The notes under the pieces: generated by a model
Databases searched by the model: none
What the model saw: only the letters and a program-made list of their open reading frames with translations
Told to the model about the DNA's origin: nothing
Program-made: the position numbers and the translations under genes
Source: Pollutibacter soli
GTDB lineage: Bacteria; Bacteroidota; Bacteroidia; Chitinophagales; Chitinophagaceae
Direction: 5' to 3'
DNA length: 64,000 nucleotides
NCBI GenBank assembly: GCA_029269725.1
Contig: JARJHS010000007.1
Location: forward strand, 1 to 64,000
Part shown: one piece after another, positions 34,888 through 46,400 of the stretch
Layout of the letters: every line of letters begins with the position of its first letter
Position numbering within the stretch: the first letter of the stretch is position 1

Positions 34888-36186
34888 TTGAACAGGAACA
34901 TCATTTCGATACTTATAGTTTCGCTTCAAATTTTTTCAGCTGAGAAAGCCAATGCACAAATCAATGTAAACGAACAACGCATTCAAACCCGCATCGATGA
35001 ATTGGCTCGTTTTGGAAAAGACAGCCTGGGTCGAAACAACAGGATTGCATTTACAAAAGGGGATGTCGAAGCAAGATCCTGGTACATGGACCTCATGAAG
35101 AAAGCAGGTCTTGAAGTTTCTATCGATTACGCCGGAAATATCATCGGAAAGCGCAAGGGAAAAAACGCGTTACTGAAGCCGATTGCTTTTGGTTCGCATA
35201 TCGACATGGTTCCGCTGGGTGGAAATTATGATGGATGTGTCGGATCGATAGGGGCACTGGAGCTGATCACTGTATTGAATGAAAATAACATCACGACCGT
35301 ACATCCGCTGGAGCTGATCATATTTGCAAATGAAGAAGGCGGTACGGTGGGCAGCCTGGCGCTCGCCGGAGAACTGACGTCAGCAGCCCTGGCACAAAAT
35401 ACAAACAGCGGCAGTACAATTGGTCAAGGTATTAAAAGGATTGGTGGAGATCCTGATCGTGTAAAAGAAGTGAAGTTGAATCGAGGCGACCTCGCGGCAT
35501 TCCTGGAGCTGCATATTGAGCAAGGCGGAATTCTTGAAAAAGAAAAGATTCAGATTGGTATTGTCGAAGGAATTGTCGGCATCAAATGGTGGGAAATAAC
35601 CGTGCAGGGCTTTGCAAATCATGCTGGTACAACGCCCATGGATATGCGAAAAGATGCATTGCTCGCAGCCTCACGCCTGGTGATCGCAGTTAATGAAGCG
35701 GCCAACAGTTTCGAAGGTAAACAGGTAGCTACCGTGGGAAAAATCAGTACAGAACCTGGTGCACCGAATGTGATACCGGGCATTGTGAAGATGATCCTTG
35801 AAGTACGCGATCTTTCCTCAGAGAAAATAGAATCAGTTTTTAAACGGATCCAACAAAAATCAGACAGTATTGCACGCAGCTCCGGTACTACTATTAGTTT
35901 CCAGGAACAGAATGTAAATACAAAACCGGCACTTACAGACAAAACTGTCCAGGATGCAATAATGCGTGTAACAACCAAACTGGGGTATTCCGTCAGATAT
36001 ATGCAGAGTGGCGCGGGACATGATGCGCAGGAAATGGCGCTGATCTGTCCTGTAGGAATGATTTTCATTCCCAGCATCGGAGGTATCAGTCACTCTCCGA
36101 AAGAATTTTCGACATCAGCAGATATGGCAAGAGGGGCAACTGTGCTGTTGAATACAGTGCTGACTTTGGACAGGGAATTAAAGTAG
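34888..36186 (+). CDS. Exported M20-family amidase (N-carbamoyl-amino-acid hydrolase/allantoate amidohydrolase type)
   Basis: The 432-residue enzyme has a signal peptide (IISILIVSLQIFSAEKANAQ), unusual for this mostly cytosolic family. Metal-binding motifs of the M20/AmaB group are all present: FGSHIDMVPLGGNYDG, IFANEEGGTVGSLALAG, FLELHIEQGGILEKE and the final IPSIGGISHSPKEFS. The dimerisation domain has FANHAGTTPMDMRKDAL. These enzymes hydrolyse N-carbamoyl amino acids or ureido compounds using two divalent metals. No purine or hydantoin genes are near, so the substrate is open. The start is a TTG at 34888, after which the signal peptide follows directly. Confidence 0.85.
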   Translation: MNRNIISILIVSLQIFSAEKANAQINVNEQRIQTRIDELARFGKDSLGRNNRIAFTKGDVEARSWYMDLMKKAGLEVSIDYAGNIIGKRKGKNALLKPIAFGSHIDMVPLGGNYDGCVGSIGALELITVLNENNITTVHPLELIIFANEEGGTVGSLALAGELTSAALAQNTNSGSTIGQGIKRIGGDPDRVKEVKLNRGDLAAFLELHIEQGGILEKEKIQIGIVEGIVGIKWWEITVQGFANHAGTTPMDMRKDALLAASRLVIAVNEAANSFEGKQVATVGKISTEPGAPNVIPGIVKMILEVRDLSSEKIESVFKRIQQKSDSIARSSGTTISFQEQNVNTKPALTDKTVQDAIMRVTTKLGYSVRYMQSGAGHDAQEMALICPVGMIFIPSIGGISHSPKEFSTSADMARGATVLLNTVLTLDRELK

Positions 36187-36265
36187 AAAGGACTTCGATG
36201 CAGGATTGATTTTATTCCTGTTTGAAACATTACCTTAATAGCTGAATATTCAAAATCAGCAAATA

Positions 36266-37135
36266 ATGGCTACGCATATCAAAAAGTCATTTTCGTTTTC
36301 AGTACTCCTTTTTTTCTCATTATTGATTTCTACATTCTGTAAAGCACAATCCGGTTCGATTGTGTTGAAAGATCTGGAATGGGATCCTGACTCACCGGCA
36401 GGGGCAACCGAATTGTTTGTTCCCTCAGACAATTCTTTGCTGGCAGGATTTATCTACAGGGCTAATGGCGCCCAAAAACATCCGACATTATTGTTATTGC
36501 ATGGCTATCCTGGTAACGAACGCAACCTGGACCTGGCGCAGGTGGTACGGTCCCACGGCTGGAACGTGATCTATTTTGATTATCGTGGCTCCTGGGGCAG
36601 CCAGGGCCGGTTCAGTTTTGAAAACTGTGTTGAAGACGTTGTCAATACTGTTGCATTCTGCAAAAAATACAGTGACTCGTTGAAGATAGATACAACCAAT
36701 ATTGTTTTATTCGGACATAGCATGGGCGCCTGGGTAGCCTTAAAGGCATTGTCTGCTCTACCCGGTGTGAAAAAAGGTTTTGCGTTGTCGACCTGGGATA
36801 TTTACAGGGAAATGAAAAATATCCCCGAGAAACAATTGAAGGCAATGGTAAGTAACCCCAGGAGCGGGATGAGTTATTTTGTGTTGAATACGCCGGTGGA
36901 AGAAATTTTCACGCCGGTAATAGCAAACCCTTCACGGTACAATCTTATTCATCCGGCACTTGCTGAAAAACAAATCATTATGCTGGACGAACATCAGGAA
37001 AACAAAATTCTCGCCGACCAAATGCGAAGTGCCAACCATATTTATTTCGATTATAAAGTCTGGCCAACTGATCATTCTTTCACCAACAAAAGGGTGTCTC
37101 TCATGAACCTTGTGCTGCAATTCCTGGATCGATAG
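36266..37135 (+). CDS. Exported alpha/beta-hydrolase
   Basis: This protein of 289 residues has a signal peptide (FSVLLFFSLLISTFCKAQ). The hydrolase core shows LLLLHGYPGNERNLDLAQVV (oxyanion loop), a YFDYRGSWGSQG strand, the nucleophile elbow LFGHSMGAWVALKA (Ser in GHSMG), and a late His in VWPTDHSFTNKRV. The S9/DLH-like pattern suggests an esterase or peptidase in the periplasm. It follows the M20 amidase by 80 bp in the same direction, so the two exported hydrolases may be co-transcribed. Confidence 0.8.
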   Translation: MATHIKKSFSFSVLLFFSLLISTFCKAQSGSIVLKDLEWDPDSPAGATELFVPSDNSLLAGFIYRANGAQKHPTLLLLHGYPGNERNLDLAQVVRSHGWNVIYFDYRGSWGSQGRFSFENCVEDVVNTVAFCKKYSDSLKIDTTNIVLFGHSMGAWVALKALSALPGVKKGFALSTWDIYREMKNIPEKQLKAMVSNPRSGMSYFVLNTPVEEIFTPVIANPSRYNLIHPALAEKQIIMLDEHQENKILADQMRSANHIYFDYKVWPTDHSFTNKRVSLMNLVLQFLDR

Positions 37136-37251
37136 CATGGCGGCAGAAATCAAATGGGATCTTTCTCAGCGGATTTTAATATCACCGAAGCTGCTTACTT
37201 ATGATTTTGGATTATTCATTGGCCTGAGAAGCAGATTTACTAAATTCAATC

Positions 37252-37998
37252 ATGGAAAGTCCGGTAAAGATTCTGATTGTAGAAGATGAGATGATCATCG
37301 CTGCAAAAATTTCCATGCAGCTGACGGGTCTTGGCTATGAGGTTACCGGTATTTTACCCAGGGGCGAAGAAGCACTGGTACATATTGCGGAGAACAAACC
37401 CGATATAGTGCTACTGGACATTCAGCTGAAAGGGAAAATGGATGGAATAGAAACAGCCAGCCAGATCCGTCAGAAATATAATATCGCTGTAATCTACCTG
37501 ACGGCCAACGCTGATGATGCTACTTTCAACCGGGCAAAATCAACCAGGCCTGCAGCCTTCATTACCAAACCCTTTAAGCAACTGGACCTGCAGCGGGCTA
37601 TCGAACTGGCGATCAGTCACATGGCTGAAGAGCAAATGAAACAGGAAACCGTATCAACTCCCGGTGACGAACAACCGTATATTCTCAAGGACCGGATTTT
37701 TATCCGGAATAAAGACCGGATGATCAAGATCATGACTTCTGATATTTTGTATCTCGAAGCTGACCGGAATTATTCGCGCATTTTTACGCGGCAGAAGGAA
37801 TATGTATTATCCATAACACTTAAGATCATCGAAGAAAAATTATCACCGCAGTATTTTTTGCGCATACACCGATCCTATCTTGTAAATATTTTACATGTCG
37901 ATGAAATAGCTGAAAACTACCTAACTGTCAACCAGGTGCAATTGCCATTCGGTGCAGGTACCAAAGAGCAACTGATGCAAAGAATGCAAACACTATAA
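37252..37998 (+). CDS. LytTR-family response regulator
   Basis: The 248-residue protein has a receiver domain (residues 6-120) with the acid pocket EDE (11-13), phospho-acceptor Asp56 in IVLLDIQLKG, the Thr in YLTANADD and the Lys in FITKPFKQ. A LytTR DNA-binding domain (about 150-245) follows: RMIKIMTSDILYLEADRNYSRIF, FLRIHRSYLVNILHV. It stands 33 bp before the HisKA_2 kinase and is surely its partner; this is the only complete two-component pair in the window. Its target operators would be direct repeats in promoter regions, not identified here. Confidence 0.93.
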   Translation: MESPVKILIVEDEMIIAAKISMQLTGLGYEVTGILPRGEEALVHIAENKPDIVLLDIQLKGKMDGIETASQIRQKYNIAVIYLTANADDATFNRAKSTRPAAFITKPFKQLDLQRAIELAISHMAEEQMKQETVSTPGDEQPYILKDRIFIRNKDRMIKIMTSDILYLEADRNYSRIFTRQKEYVLSITLKIIEEKLSPQYFLRIHRSYLVNILHVDEIAENYLTVNQVQLPFGAGTKEQLMQRMQTL

Positions 37999-38031
37999 TT
38001 TCTGGCTTTTATTGATCAGCAATATTTTCCC

Positions 38032-40074
38032 ATGAAATTCTTTGTTCTACTTATCGCATTAATGATTCAGCTGGTACATAGTTCACCGGCGCAGGTTAGT
38101 GACAGGCAGCGACTCGATTCAATAAAGATGGCGATAAATGTGGCGGAGAATGATGAGAAAAAACTTGACCTGATGTTAGATGCCATCATGATCCACAGCT
38201 GGTATGATCTTCCGGATGCGTTTGTGTTTGAACAGGAAGCTTTTTCACTCGCCGATAAAACAGGGAATCAGAAAAAAATCGCGGAGCTCCATTATCGCAT
38301 AGGGCGGGTTCACTGGCGGCGTGGAAATTTTAAGGTAGCGCTGGACAATCATTTCAAATCATTGAAAATTTTCAGATCACTGGGAGAATCAAAAATGATT
38401 TCCAACGTGATGATTTCTATTGCACAGGACTACCTGGATTCCGGCAGTTACCAGGAGGCTAAGAAGTATCTTGCCGATGCCCTGCAATATGCCCGGGAAA
38501 TTGGCGAAAAGCGAAATGTCTGTGCAGTATATGACATACAGGCTTACCTGTATGAAATGGAAGGAAATACAACGGAATCTGCAAAGGCACTCTTTGAGTA
38601 TCTGAAGATTACAGAAGAACTGGGCGATAAAGTAGGAATAGCGCACGGGGCCATCGGTCTTGGATTGAACATGTATAAAATGGAGAACGAGATCGATGCT
38701 TTAAAATATTTCCGTATGGCCATCAAGGCTTTTCGTGAAACCGGTGAACACGACGAGATTCCGTATGTCGAAAGTCTGATTGGTGATATCTATAAAAAAA
38801 ACGGCAATCCGGCAGAAGCGCTAAAGCATTACCAGCAAGGGCTTAAGGTTGCGGAAGAGCAGGCAAGTGCGCAGTCCATTGCACATGCATATAACAGTCT
38901 AGGCGGCTTTTATCTGCAACAGCAAAATTTTGCTGAGTCGCGGAAGAATTTTCTGATTGCTCTGGAGCGTTACCGATCAGTTTCGAACAGAGGCGCAATA
39001 GCGAATGTATTTGTTGCGCTTGGCGGTGTTTATACGGGATTGAAAGAGTATCGTCTTGCAAAAATTTCATTTGACAGTGCGAGGAGTTACAGCAAAGATC
39101 TGAAAAGCAGTCTTTTTGATCGCGATTATTATCATGGTGTTCAGTTGCTCGATAGTGCAACGGGCAACTGGAAGAATGCCTATCTCAATTACCGTCAGTT
39201 TACTGTTGCGCGCGACAGTACATTCAATAGCGAAACGCTGAAAAAACTGGTCGCTTCACAAATGCAATATGAGAGTGATAAGAAAACAGCGGAGGCGAAA
39301 GCTGAACAGGAGAAAAAGGATGTACTTGCTGCTGCAAAACTAAGGCGACAAAGGAACATTCGTAATTTCAGCATTGCAGGGCTCGCGCTGGCCATAGCAT
39401 TTACGGTTGTGGTTTACCGTCAGCGAAATAAACTGGCCGTGGAGAAAAAGAGAACGGATGACCTGCTGAAGGATAAAGAATTGCTTTTGCGGGAAATTCA
39501 TCATCGCGTAAAAAACAATCTCGAAGTTGTGAGTAGTCTGCTTGCATTGCAGAGCGCACAGATCGACGATCCTAATACGAAAGACGCTATGCTGGCCGGG
39601 CAGAACAGGGTTCAATCCATCGGCATCGTACATCAGAAATTATACCAGGGAGATGCGCTGGGTACAATTGAAATGAAAGACTATTTCATCAATCTGAGCG
39701 AAAGCATTCTTGATTCTTTTGGAGCAGAAGGCCGCGTACAGGTGGAGTGTGCGATGGAGCGGCTGAATGTCGATATTGATACAGCGGTCCCGCTGGGATT
39801 GATTGTAAATGAACTACTCACCAATACGCTCAAATATGCATTTCCCAATGGGCGTGATGGAAAGGTGCAGATCAGTTTACAGAAAAAGGAAAAAGGCATT
39901 CTTCAGTTGGTGGTTTCTGATAATGGGGTCGGTAAAAATGGCGATACCAAAGGAACCGGCTTCGGAGGTCAGCTCGTTGCGTTGTTAACTACACAGCTCA
40001 ACGGAACGATGAAGGAGGTATCTGCTAACGGAACGCATTTGTATTTTGAGTTTAAAGTCGACCGGGCAGCTTAG
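38032..40074 (+). CDS. TPR-containing HisKA_2 sensor kinase
   Basis: The 680-residue protein has a signal peptide ([19 protein letters not shown]), tetratricopeptide repeats (about 60-390; for example [24 protein letters not shown]) and a membrane segment ([17 protein letters not shown]). Its kinase core is of the HisKA_2 type, with [20 protein letters not shown] (488-507) and ATP-binding motifs [13 protein letters not shown] and DNGVGKNG. The TPR part would lie in the periplasm and read a protein or peptide signal. Signal flow to the adjacent LytTR regulator is expected. Unlike the other kinases here it does not have the EKMASLGELTAG cassette. Confidence 0.9.
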   Translation: MKFFVLLIALMIQLVHSSPAQVSDRQRLDSIKMAINVAENDEKKLDLMLDAIMIHSWYDLPDAFVFEQEAFSLADKTGNQKKIAELHYRIGRVHWRRGNFKVALDNHFKSLKIFRSLGESKMISNVMISIAQDYLDSGSYQEAKKYLADALQYAREIGEKRNVCAVYDIQAYLYEMEGNTTESAKALFEYLKITEELGDKVGIAHGAIGLGLNMYKMENEIDALKYFRMAIKAFRETGEHDEIPYVESLIGDIYKKNGNPAEALKHYQQGLKVAEEQASAQSIAHAYNSLGGFYLQQQNFAESRKNFLIALERYRSVSNRGAIANVFVALGGVYTGLKEYRLAKISFDSARSYSKDLKSSLFDRDYYHGVQLLDSATGNWKNAYLNYRQFTVARDSTFNSETLKKLVASQMQYESDKKTAEAKAEQEKKDVLAAAKLRRQRNIRNFSIAGLALAIAFTVVVYRQRNKLAVEKKRTDDLLKDKELLLREIHHRVKNNLEVVSSLLALQSAQIDDPNTKDAMLAGQNRVQSIGIVHQKLYQGDALGTIEMKDYFINLSESILDSFGAEGRVQVECAMERLNVDIDTAVPLGLIVNELLTNTLKYAFPNGRDGKVQISLQKKEKGILQLVVSDNGVGKNGDTKGTGFGGQLVALLTTQLNGTMKEVSANGTHLYFEFKVDRAA

Positions 40075-40092
40075 GGAAGGCAGGAGGCAGGC

Positions 40093-40134
40093 GTTGATTG
40101 TAGAAACGCGATGCATCGCGTCTCTACAATCAAC
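40093..40134. repeat. 42-bp palindrome centred on ATGCAT
   Basis: Two 21-nt arms are complementary at 20 positions; the core is ACGCGATGCATCGCGT. The same element occurs at 43227-43268 and in diverged form inside a gene at 62490-62531. The rest of the 40075-40468 gap is C/T-rich, with no supported gene. Confidence 0.9.
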
Positions 40135-40468
40135 CAGTTTCTGACTTTGCCAATTTTCTCTTCATTCCAGTTTTCAGTTTCGCCTTTCTTCACTGTTGCT
40201 GTTTTCTGTTTCTGTTTCTCTCCATGTATTCTCCGAAAATTTTTCTTCCCTCTCCGGACAACATTTCCCCGGCTTCGTCCAATCGCCAGTATCGCTGCTT
40301 AAAATAAGGTGTAGGTTTAAAATGCGATTATCTCCGGATTAGCAGCCGTAACATTGAGGATTTCACTTATATCCATTTTCAAACAGCTGCAGAGTCCGGC
40401 TAATCGTTTTGATGCCATTCCCCATCCCCTGAAAATGTCCATTTCTCTTACTGGTTAAATTATTTCAA

Positions 40469-40969
40469 ATGAAAAGAGAATACAGGTCTGTTTTGGTGTG
40501 GATTTTCACTGGCGCTTTACTCATTGCGGGTTGTGAATCCGAAAAGAATGATGGCATGGTGGAAGAGAATATCCGCATATACAGCAATGCCTGGGATGAA
40601 ATTGCCAACAAAGGAAATCTGCTTGTTTTTGATTCCGCATTCGCGCCTGCAGTTGTGTACGACAATGTTACCACTCATCTGCAGGGGGTTGACGCAGTTC
40701 GGAAATATTTCAGCGAATATGTAACCGGATTTTCAAACCGTGATTTCAAAGTGCTGGAAATTTACGGGCAGGGCGACCATGTAATCAAGCGCTGGTCATT
40801 TACAGGTACGCATACCGGTGACTTTGCCGGAATTAAACCCACAGGAAAACGAATTACTGTTGAAGGAGTTACTATCGCCAGAATGGTGAATGGGAAAATT
40901 ACTGAAGAAAGGGATTACGCTGATGACCTGGGACTGATGCAAAAACTTGGGGTAATTCCACCGATGTGA
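40469..40969 (+). CDS. NTF2-like/SnoaL-type lipoprotein
   Basis: The 166-residue protein starts with a hydrophobic stretch and lipobox LLIAGCES, so it should be lipid-anchored. The mature part is a SnoaL/ester-cyclase-type NTF2 fold: VEENIRIYSNAWDEIANKGNLLVFDSAFAPAVVYDN, HVIKRWSFTGTHTGDFAGIKPTGKRITVEGVTIARMVNGKITEERDYAD. This pattern (the GIxPTGKxI run) marks the SnoaL-like polyketide cyclase group. The substrate is unknown. A decayed NTF2-like gene follows at once. Confidence 0.75.
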   Translation: MKREYRSVLVWIFTGALLIAGCESEKNDGMVEENIRIYSNAWDEIANKGNLLVFDSAFAPAVVYDNVTTHLQGVDAVRKYFSEYVTGFSNRDFKVLEIYGQGDHVIKRWSFTGTHTGDFAGIKPTGKRITVEGVTIARMVNGKITEERDYADDLGLMQKLGVIPPM

Positions 40970-41012
40970 TGTTGGCCCCTCACATTTCCAGGTGGTTTTA
41001 TAAAAACGGTGT

Positions 41013-41532
41013 ATGAAGTAAAAAACTGTTTCGTTATGGCTGTTGCTCTGCGCGATCATTCCTTACTTTTCTGCGGAGATGGTCAGTTAAAAACGATGGA
41101 ACTAAAACCTGTTGCTTATCTTCATACAACTGAATCGGACTCTATCGCAGTTAAAAAAATTGTTGAGGTTTTTTTGTTGCATTCGATGAAAAAGATACGG
41201 CGTCACTCCGCAGAATATTGATTCCGGAAACACGCATCACCCATCAGAATGGCGCAATGACAAATACGCAGGAAATGATCGCGGTAATCAACGAAACCCG
41301 AAACTGGTGGCCAGGACAAAGGCAATTGTCGGATTTTGAATTCCTGTCTGCCGGTGATCTTTTTGTGCTTCAACTTTCAAATGAAGTTTTTTTTCGTTTA
41401 CCTGAAAACAGATCAGTAACAGAGCCATACCGGGAAACCTGGATTTTTAAAAGATCGGGCCCCGGCTGGCAACCCATCCGGGTGCACTACTCAAAAGTGA
41501 CGGTAGAAAAACACGCTGAAGAAGTGAATTAA
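41013..41532 (+). pseudogene. Decayed exported NTF2-like gene
   Basis: Three frames together rebuild one protein. Frame one (from ATG 41013) encodes a signal peptide (KTVSLWLLLCAIIPYFSA) but has TAA as third codon and runs into a stop. Frame two gives KTMELKPVAYLHTTESDSIAVKKIVEVF. Frame three, after a T7 run (41169-41175), gives VAFDEKDTASLRRILIPETRITHQNG and the rest of an NTF2-like domain to NETRNWWPGQRQLSD and HYSKVTVEKHAEEVN. Each frame change is equal to loss of one base. With a nonsense codon and two shifts a sequencing slip alone is unlikely. It neighbours an intact lipoprotein of similar fold. Confidence 0.8.
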
Positions 41533-41726
41533 TTAAGACCTCAATTTGCTGAAATCAGAATAAATCAAAACAAGGCGGCCGGTTAACTATTAAAAAAATT
41601 CTTTTGGAAGTTCATGCAAATACGTAAGATATTTTTTTATGATGATGATACCACTCGTTTCATTGCATTCTATCCAACTTGTATTGTAAAGTTTTTTTGA
41701 AGTGAACTACGATTCATTCAATAATC

Positions 41727-42899
41727 ATGACAATATCGACAAATAAACGAATCGGTTCCATCGATCTGCTGAAAGGATTGGTGATGGTCATCATGGCGCT
41801 TGATCATGTCCGTGATTATTTCCATAAGGATGCATTTTATTTCGATCCTTCCGATCCTGCATTTACTACACTTCCGCTGTTCTTCACCCGCTGGATCACT
41901 AATTTCTGCGCACCAGCATTTTCATTTCTTGCTGGACTTTCAGCATTTTTTGTAGGTCGTCGGAAAAACAAAAAAGAGCTTTCTGTCTTTTTAGCAAAGC
42001 GCGGACTCTGGCTCGTGATTATTGAATGGACGATTGTGAACTTTGCCTGGTATTTTGATTTGAAATTCAGAACGCCGGGTTTGCTGGTGATCTGGGCCCT
42101 GGGTATAAGCATGCTCGTTCTTGCACTGCTGGTGCATCTTCCCTACAGAGCCATCCTGATCTTCAGCCTGGTTTTGATTTTTGGTCATAACCTGCTGGAT
42201 CCGGTTCAGTTCGAAAACAATATGCTCTGGTCGGCTTTACACCAGGCGCACATTTTTGAATTTGGAAACGGCATTAAATTTTACATCGATTATCCGGTGA
42301 TTCCCTGGATGGCGGTGATGTCATTAGGATACTGTTTCGGCAGATTTTATGCACCGAATGTGGACCCTATGCGAAGGAGAAAAACACTCAACCTGCTGGG
42401 GCTTTTTTCAATATTGACTTTTATCATCATTCGTGGAATAAATCAGTATGGCGACCCGGTTCACTGGAAAGAATATGATACATTTATACAGACAGGTATG
42501 TCGTTCCTGGCAGCTACCAAGTACCCGCCTTCACTTTGTTATTTATTGATGACGCTCGGTCCTGCTTTTATATTTCTTGCAAACAGTGAAAGCTGGAAAG
42601 GACGCATGGTAAGTTTCTTCAGTGTTTTCGGGCGCGTGCCTTTCTTTTACTATATACTTCATCTTTACCTCATCCATGTATTGGCAGTAATTACGGGGCT
42701 GCTGACCGGTTATGGATGGAAACTACTGGTGCTCACCGACTGGGTCATAATGATACCTGACCTTAAAGGATATGGCGTTAACCTCTGGATGGTTTATCTG
42801 GTGTGGATCTTCGTAATCGCAATCCTCTATCCTTTTTGCAAAAAATTCGACAACTATAAATTGAATCATAAGGAAAAATGGTGGATGAGTTATTTATAG
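41727..42899 (+). CDS. DUF1624/heparan-acetyltransferase-like membrane protein
   Basis: This polytopic protein of 390 residues has about ten membrane segments. The N-terminus (KRIGSIDLLKGLVMVIMALDHVRDYFH) is the DUF1624 signature with the conserved Asp/His pair, followed by FTRWITNFCAPAFSFLAGLSAFF. The HGSNAT-like group transfers acetyl groups from cytosolic acetyl-CoA to amino sugars across the membrane; the bacterial branch is mostly uncharacterised. The C-terminal part keeps GRVPFFYYILHLYLIHVLAV, also typical of acyltransferase-3-like folds. It is monocistronic; its 3' gap is full of repeats. Confidence 0.8.
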   Translation: MTISTNKRIGSIDLLKGLVMVIMALDHVRDYFHKDAFYFDPSDPAFTTLPLFFTRWITNFCAPAFSFLAGLSAFFVGRRKNKKELSVFLAKRGLWLVIIEWTIVNFAWYFDLKFRTPGLLVIWALGISMLVLALLVHLPYRAILIFSLVLIFGHNLLDPVQFENNMLWSALHQAHIFEFGNGIKFYIDYPVIPWMAVMSLGYCFGRFYAPNVDPMRRRKTLNLLGLFSILTFIIIRGINQYGDPVHWKEYDTFIQTGMSFLAATKYPPSLCYLLMTLGPAFIFLANSESWKGRMVSFFSVFGRVPFFYYILHLYLIHVLAVITGLLTGYGWKLLVLTDWVIMIPDLKGYGVNLWMVYLVWIFVIAILYPFCKKFDNYKLNHKEKWWMSYL

Positions 42900-43447
42900 G
42901 GTGGAGAATACAGAATACGGGAAACAGGGAGAACAGGCAATAGTGAGAACAGGCAATAGTGAAATGGCAATAGGCAGGAGGGAAAGAAGAAAACGAGGAA
43001 TACAGAATACGGAATACAGTGAGCAGAAATATTGGCGTACAGGCAGAAGAAGATAGCCTTTGGAGGTTTATGGTAGAGACAACGCAGGGTTGTTTCGGTG
43101 GAAAAACAAAATCATCACTAGAAAATGAGAACGGGAACAGTGAAGAAGGCAATAGTGAGCAGGCAAGAGGTGGAACCTGGCAACAGAAAACCGGAAAGAA
43201 ATGAAGATTGACAATATATGAAGTTGGTTAATCGTAGAGACACGATGCATCGCGTCTCTACGATTAACGATTGAAAACATTTGCAGAAGGAGAAAAATAT
43301 TATTGACAACGGAAAACCGGAAAACTGGAAGATGTGAAACAGAAACAACAAAGGAAAAGGACTGGTATATGAAACTGGTTACTACCAACTATCTACTAAG
43401 TCTCCTGCCCTGCCGGCAGGCTTCGGCCTTCTGCCTAATGAATAATA
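42900..43447. repeat. Repeat-filled 548-bp gap (heptamers, palindromes, CCTGCC)
   Basis: No gene is supported here. It contains heptamers of the GAATACA type (42903-42917 and 42997-43019), GGCAATAG repeats (42936-42979), a degenerate GAGACAAC/GTTGTTTC palindrome (43076-43096) and a CCTGCCGGCAGG palindrome near 43407-43419. Sequences almost identical to these pieces appear inside the kinase genes at 48461, 48076 and 62102. Confidence 0.75.
43227..43268. repeat. 42-bp palindrome centred on ATGCAT, second copy
   Basis: Two 21-nt arms with one mismatch; the inner part CGATGCATCGCGTCTCTA is shared with 40093-40134. It is flanked by unrelated repeat sequence, so it behaves as a mobile unit. Confidence 0.9.
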
Positions 43448-46400
43448 ATGAACAACCTTACTAAAGAAATTGAAACTGAAATACTGCAGGTCTATAAGGC
43501 CGGCTGGGATCACTATTATCGTGGTGATCTGGATGCCTATGCGGATATACTGAGCGATGACTACCACGTTGTTGGGTCATCAGAAGGGGAAAATTTCGAT
43601 AGTAAAAAAGAATGGTTGGATTATTGCCGGGCTACTATTGACCAGTTTGCTGGTATTATCAAACAGGAAAACCGGCAGTTCCAGATTTTACCGGCAGGAG
43701 ATTTTGTAATGGTCGTTGAAAGAAGCGATGCTTATGTAAAGATTGAAGACGAATGGCGATTTTATTCCAAAGCAAGAATTACCACTTTACTTTCTAATGA
43801 AAAAGGGTGTTGGAAATTTTATCATCAGCATGGATCGTTCCCAGACTCACGTGCAGGCGAAGGCGAAGTAATTGCCACACAACAAATCCGAGAAGAAAAT
43901 AAGCTGTTAAAAGATGCGGTGAAACGCCGTACGATAGAACTTGAGTTTAAAAACCGCGAGCTGGCTATCGAAGCATCTTTAGAAAAGTTGCGGGCTGTGG
44001 CATTGGCCATGAGGATTCCGGATGATCTGCTGAATGTATGCAAAGTGTTGTTTAAAGAGTTAATTGAACTCGGCATCAGCCAGTTGCGTAATGCAATAAT
44101 TCAATCTTATGTTGACGAAAAAAGGTTTTTCACCGATTACGATTATTCCGATTTCTCGGGAGGTGTAGTAAGTCAGATCCCTTATAAAGGAAACAAAACA
44201 ATTGAAAGTTTCATTCAGAGGATGCGGGAATCAAAAGAAGAATTACTGGAAATTGTAATTGAAGGCAAAGAACTGGAAGAGTGGAAACATTTCAGGATTG
44301 CAAATAATGAAGATCCCGATTCGCGGCTGGACAATATCTCTGCCCTGTACTATTACAACTATTCCGTTGGAGCTGCTTCTATGGGGATTTCTACTTTTTC
44401 AATGATTACCCGGGAACAGCTTGAACTATTGAAGCGGTTCCGCAATGTTTTCGATCTTGCCTATAGCCGTTACGTTGATATCTCCAATGCAGAAGCACAG
44501 GCACGCGAAGTGGAAATTGAACTTGCGCTTGAACGTATTCGTGCACGCACGATGGCCATGCAGCAAAGTATTGAACTTCCGGAGTCTGCCTTGTTGCTTT
44601 TTCAACAGATCCAATCCCTGGGTATGCCAGCCTGGAGTGCAGGGTATTGCATTTGGGATGAAGATAAACAGGCGATCACTCTTTCCATGAGCAGTGAAGG
44701 GGTTTTACAAAAGCCATTCCGCTTGCCATTGAACGTTGACCCTTCGCTGATACATATCCGCGAAGCACATGAACGCGGTGAAATGTTTCATGTGGAAGCA
44801 GTTGGTGGCGATGAGCTTGCGGCACACTATCAATACATGCGCACGTTACCGGTTGTTGGTGAAGTATTGGATTCTATAGTCAATGCAGGACATCAGCTTC
44901 CGACATTCCAGATTTTTCATTGCGTATTCTTCTCAAAAGGGTTTCTTCTTTTTATCACCTATGAACCTGTGCCTGAAGCGCACGGTATTTTCAAGAGGTT
45001 TGGAAATGTATTTGAGCAGACGTACACGCGTTTTATCGATTTGCAAAAAGCAGAAGCGCAGGCGAGGGAAGCCCAGATTGAACTGGCGCTGGAACGTGTC
45101 CGGGCCAGGACGATGGCTATGCAACGAAGCGATGAACTTGGCGATGCATCCACCTTGCTGGATCAGCAGGTCCGTTCCCTGGGTATTGAAACCTGGGGAT
45201 GCGCATTCAATATTTACAATGAAAATGATTCCAGCGAATGGTTTAGCTCCGGGGATTCAAAAGAATTCAAACCTTATAAAGTCCCACGGGAAAATATTTT
45301 CCTTACCTACTACGAAATAGGCCGGCAAGGAGCTGAGTTTCACATAGAAGAATTTTCCGGTAAGAAATGTGAGAGGCATTATGAATATCTGTGTACCATT
45401 CCTATAATGGGGGAAGGCCTGAGGAAAGCCCGGGAAGCGGGCATTCCGTTCCCAGTCAGGCAGATCGATCATGTGGTTTACTTCAGGTATGGGTACCTGT
45501 TATTCATCACACTGGATCATGTTCCGGAAGCGCATGATATTTTCAAACGTTTTGTAAAAGTATTTGAACAGACATATACCAGATTTCTTGATCTGCAGAA
45601 AGCAGAGGCGCAGGTTCGTGAAGCAACGGTTGAAGCGGCGCTGGAACGTATACGCACACGCGCAATGGTCATGCGCACGTCGAAAGACCTTCAGCAGGTA
45701 GCCGACACGATGCATTTGCAGTTATCTGGTCTGGGTAATTCTGAACTGGAATCAACATTGATCCATTTATATCCCGATGACAGTGATAAGTTTGATGCCT
45801 GGTACACATATAAGTCTAACCACACAGGCAAAACAGTTAAAGGAAATGCTTCTGTCAGCAAAGATGGGAGTGAGTTTTCGAGAAAGGTTCTTCAACTGTA
45901 TAATAGTGGTGCTTCAACTTATGTGATCGAATCACGCGGAAGTATGTTGGAAGAATGGTACCGGCAACTGGAGGTTCTCGCACCCGCGACAATCGATTAT
46001 ACGGAAGAAGGAGAATTGATTATTCCCCCGGTACTTTATTATAATTTTTCAAGATTTTCCGGTGGAGCACTTTTGATAATAACAGAGTGCCCCGCCAGCA
46101 GGGAAGCACGTGATCTTCAGAGGCGGGCAGCAAAAGTTTTCGACCTTGCCTTTAAGCGATTCGAAGATCTGCAAAAGGCCGAACAGCAGGCAAGGGAAGC
46201 ACAGATCGAAGCCGCCCTGGAACGTGTTCGTTCTATCGCTATGAGTATGATGAAGTCTGAAGATCTGCCACAGATCTGTCAATCGGTATTTACACAACTT
46301 TTGCAACTGGGTTTTAATGATCTTCGTTCCTCACAGATATATCTGCGAAACGATGCAGAAGAGAAGTTTATCAATTACGATTATTCAAACGAACTCGGCG

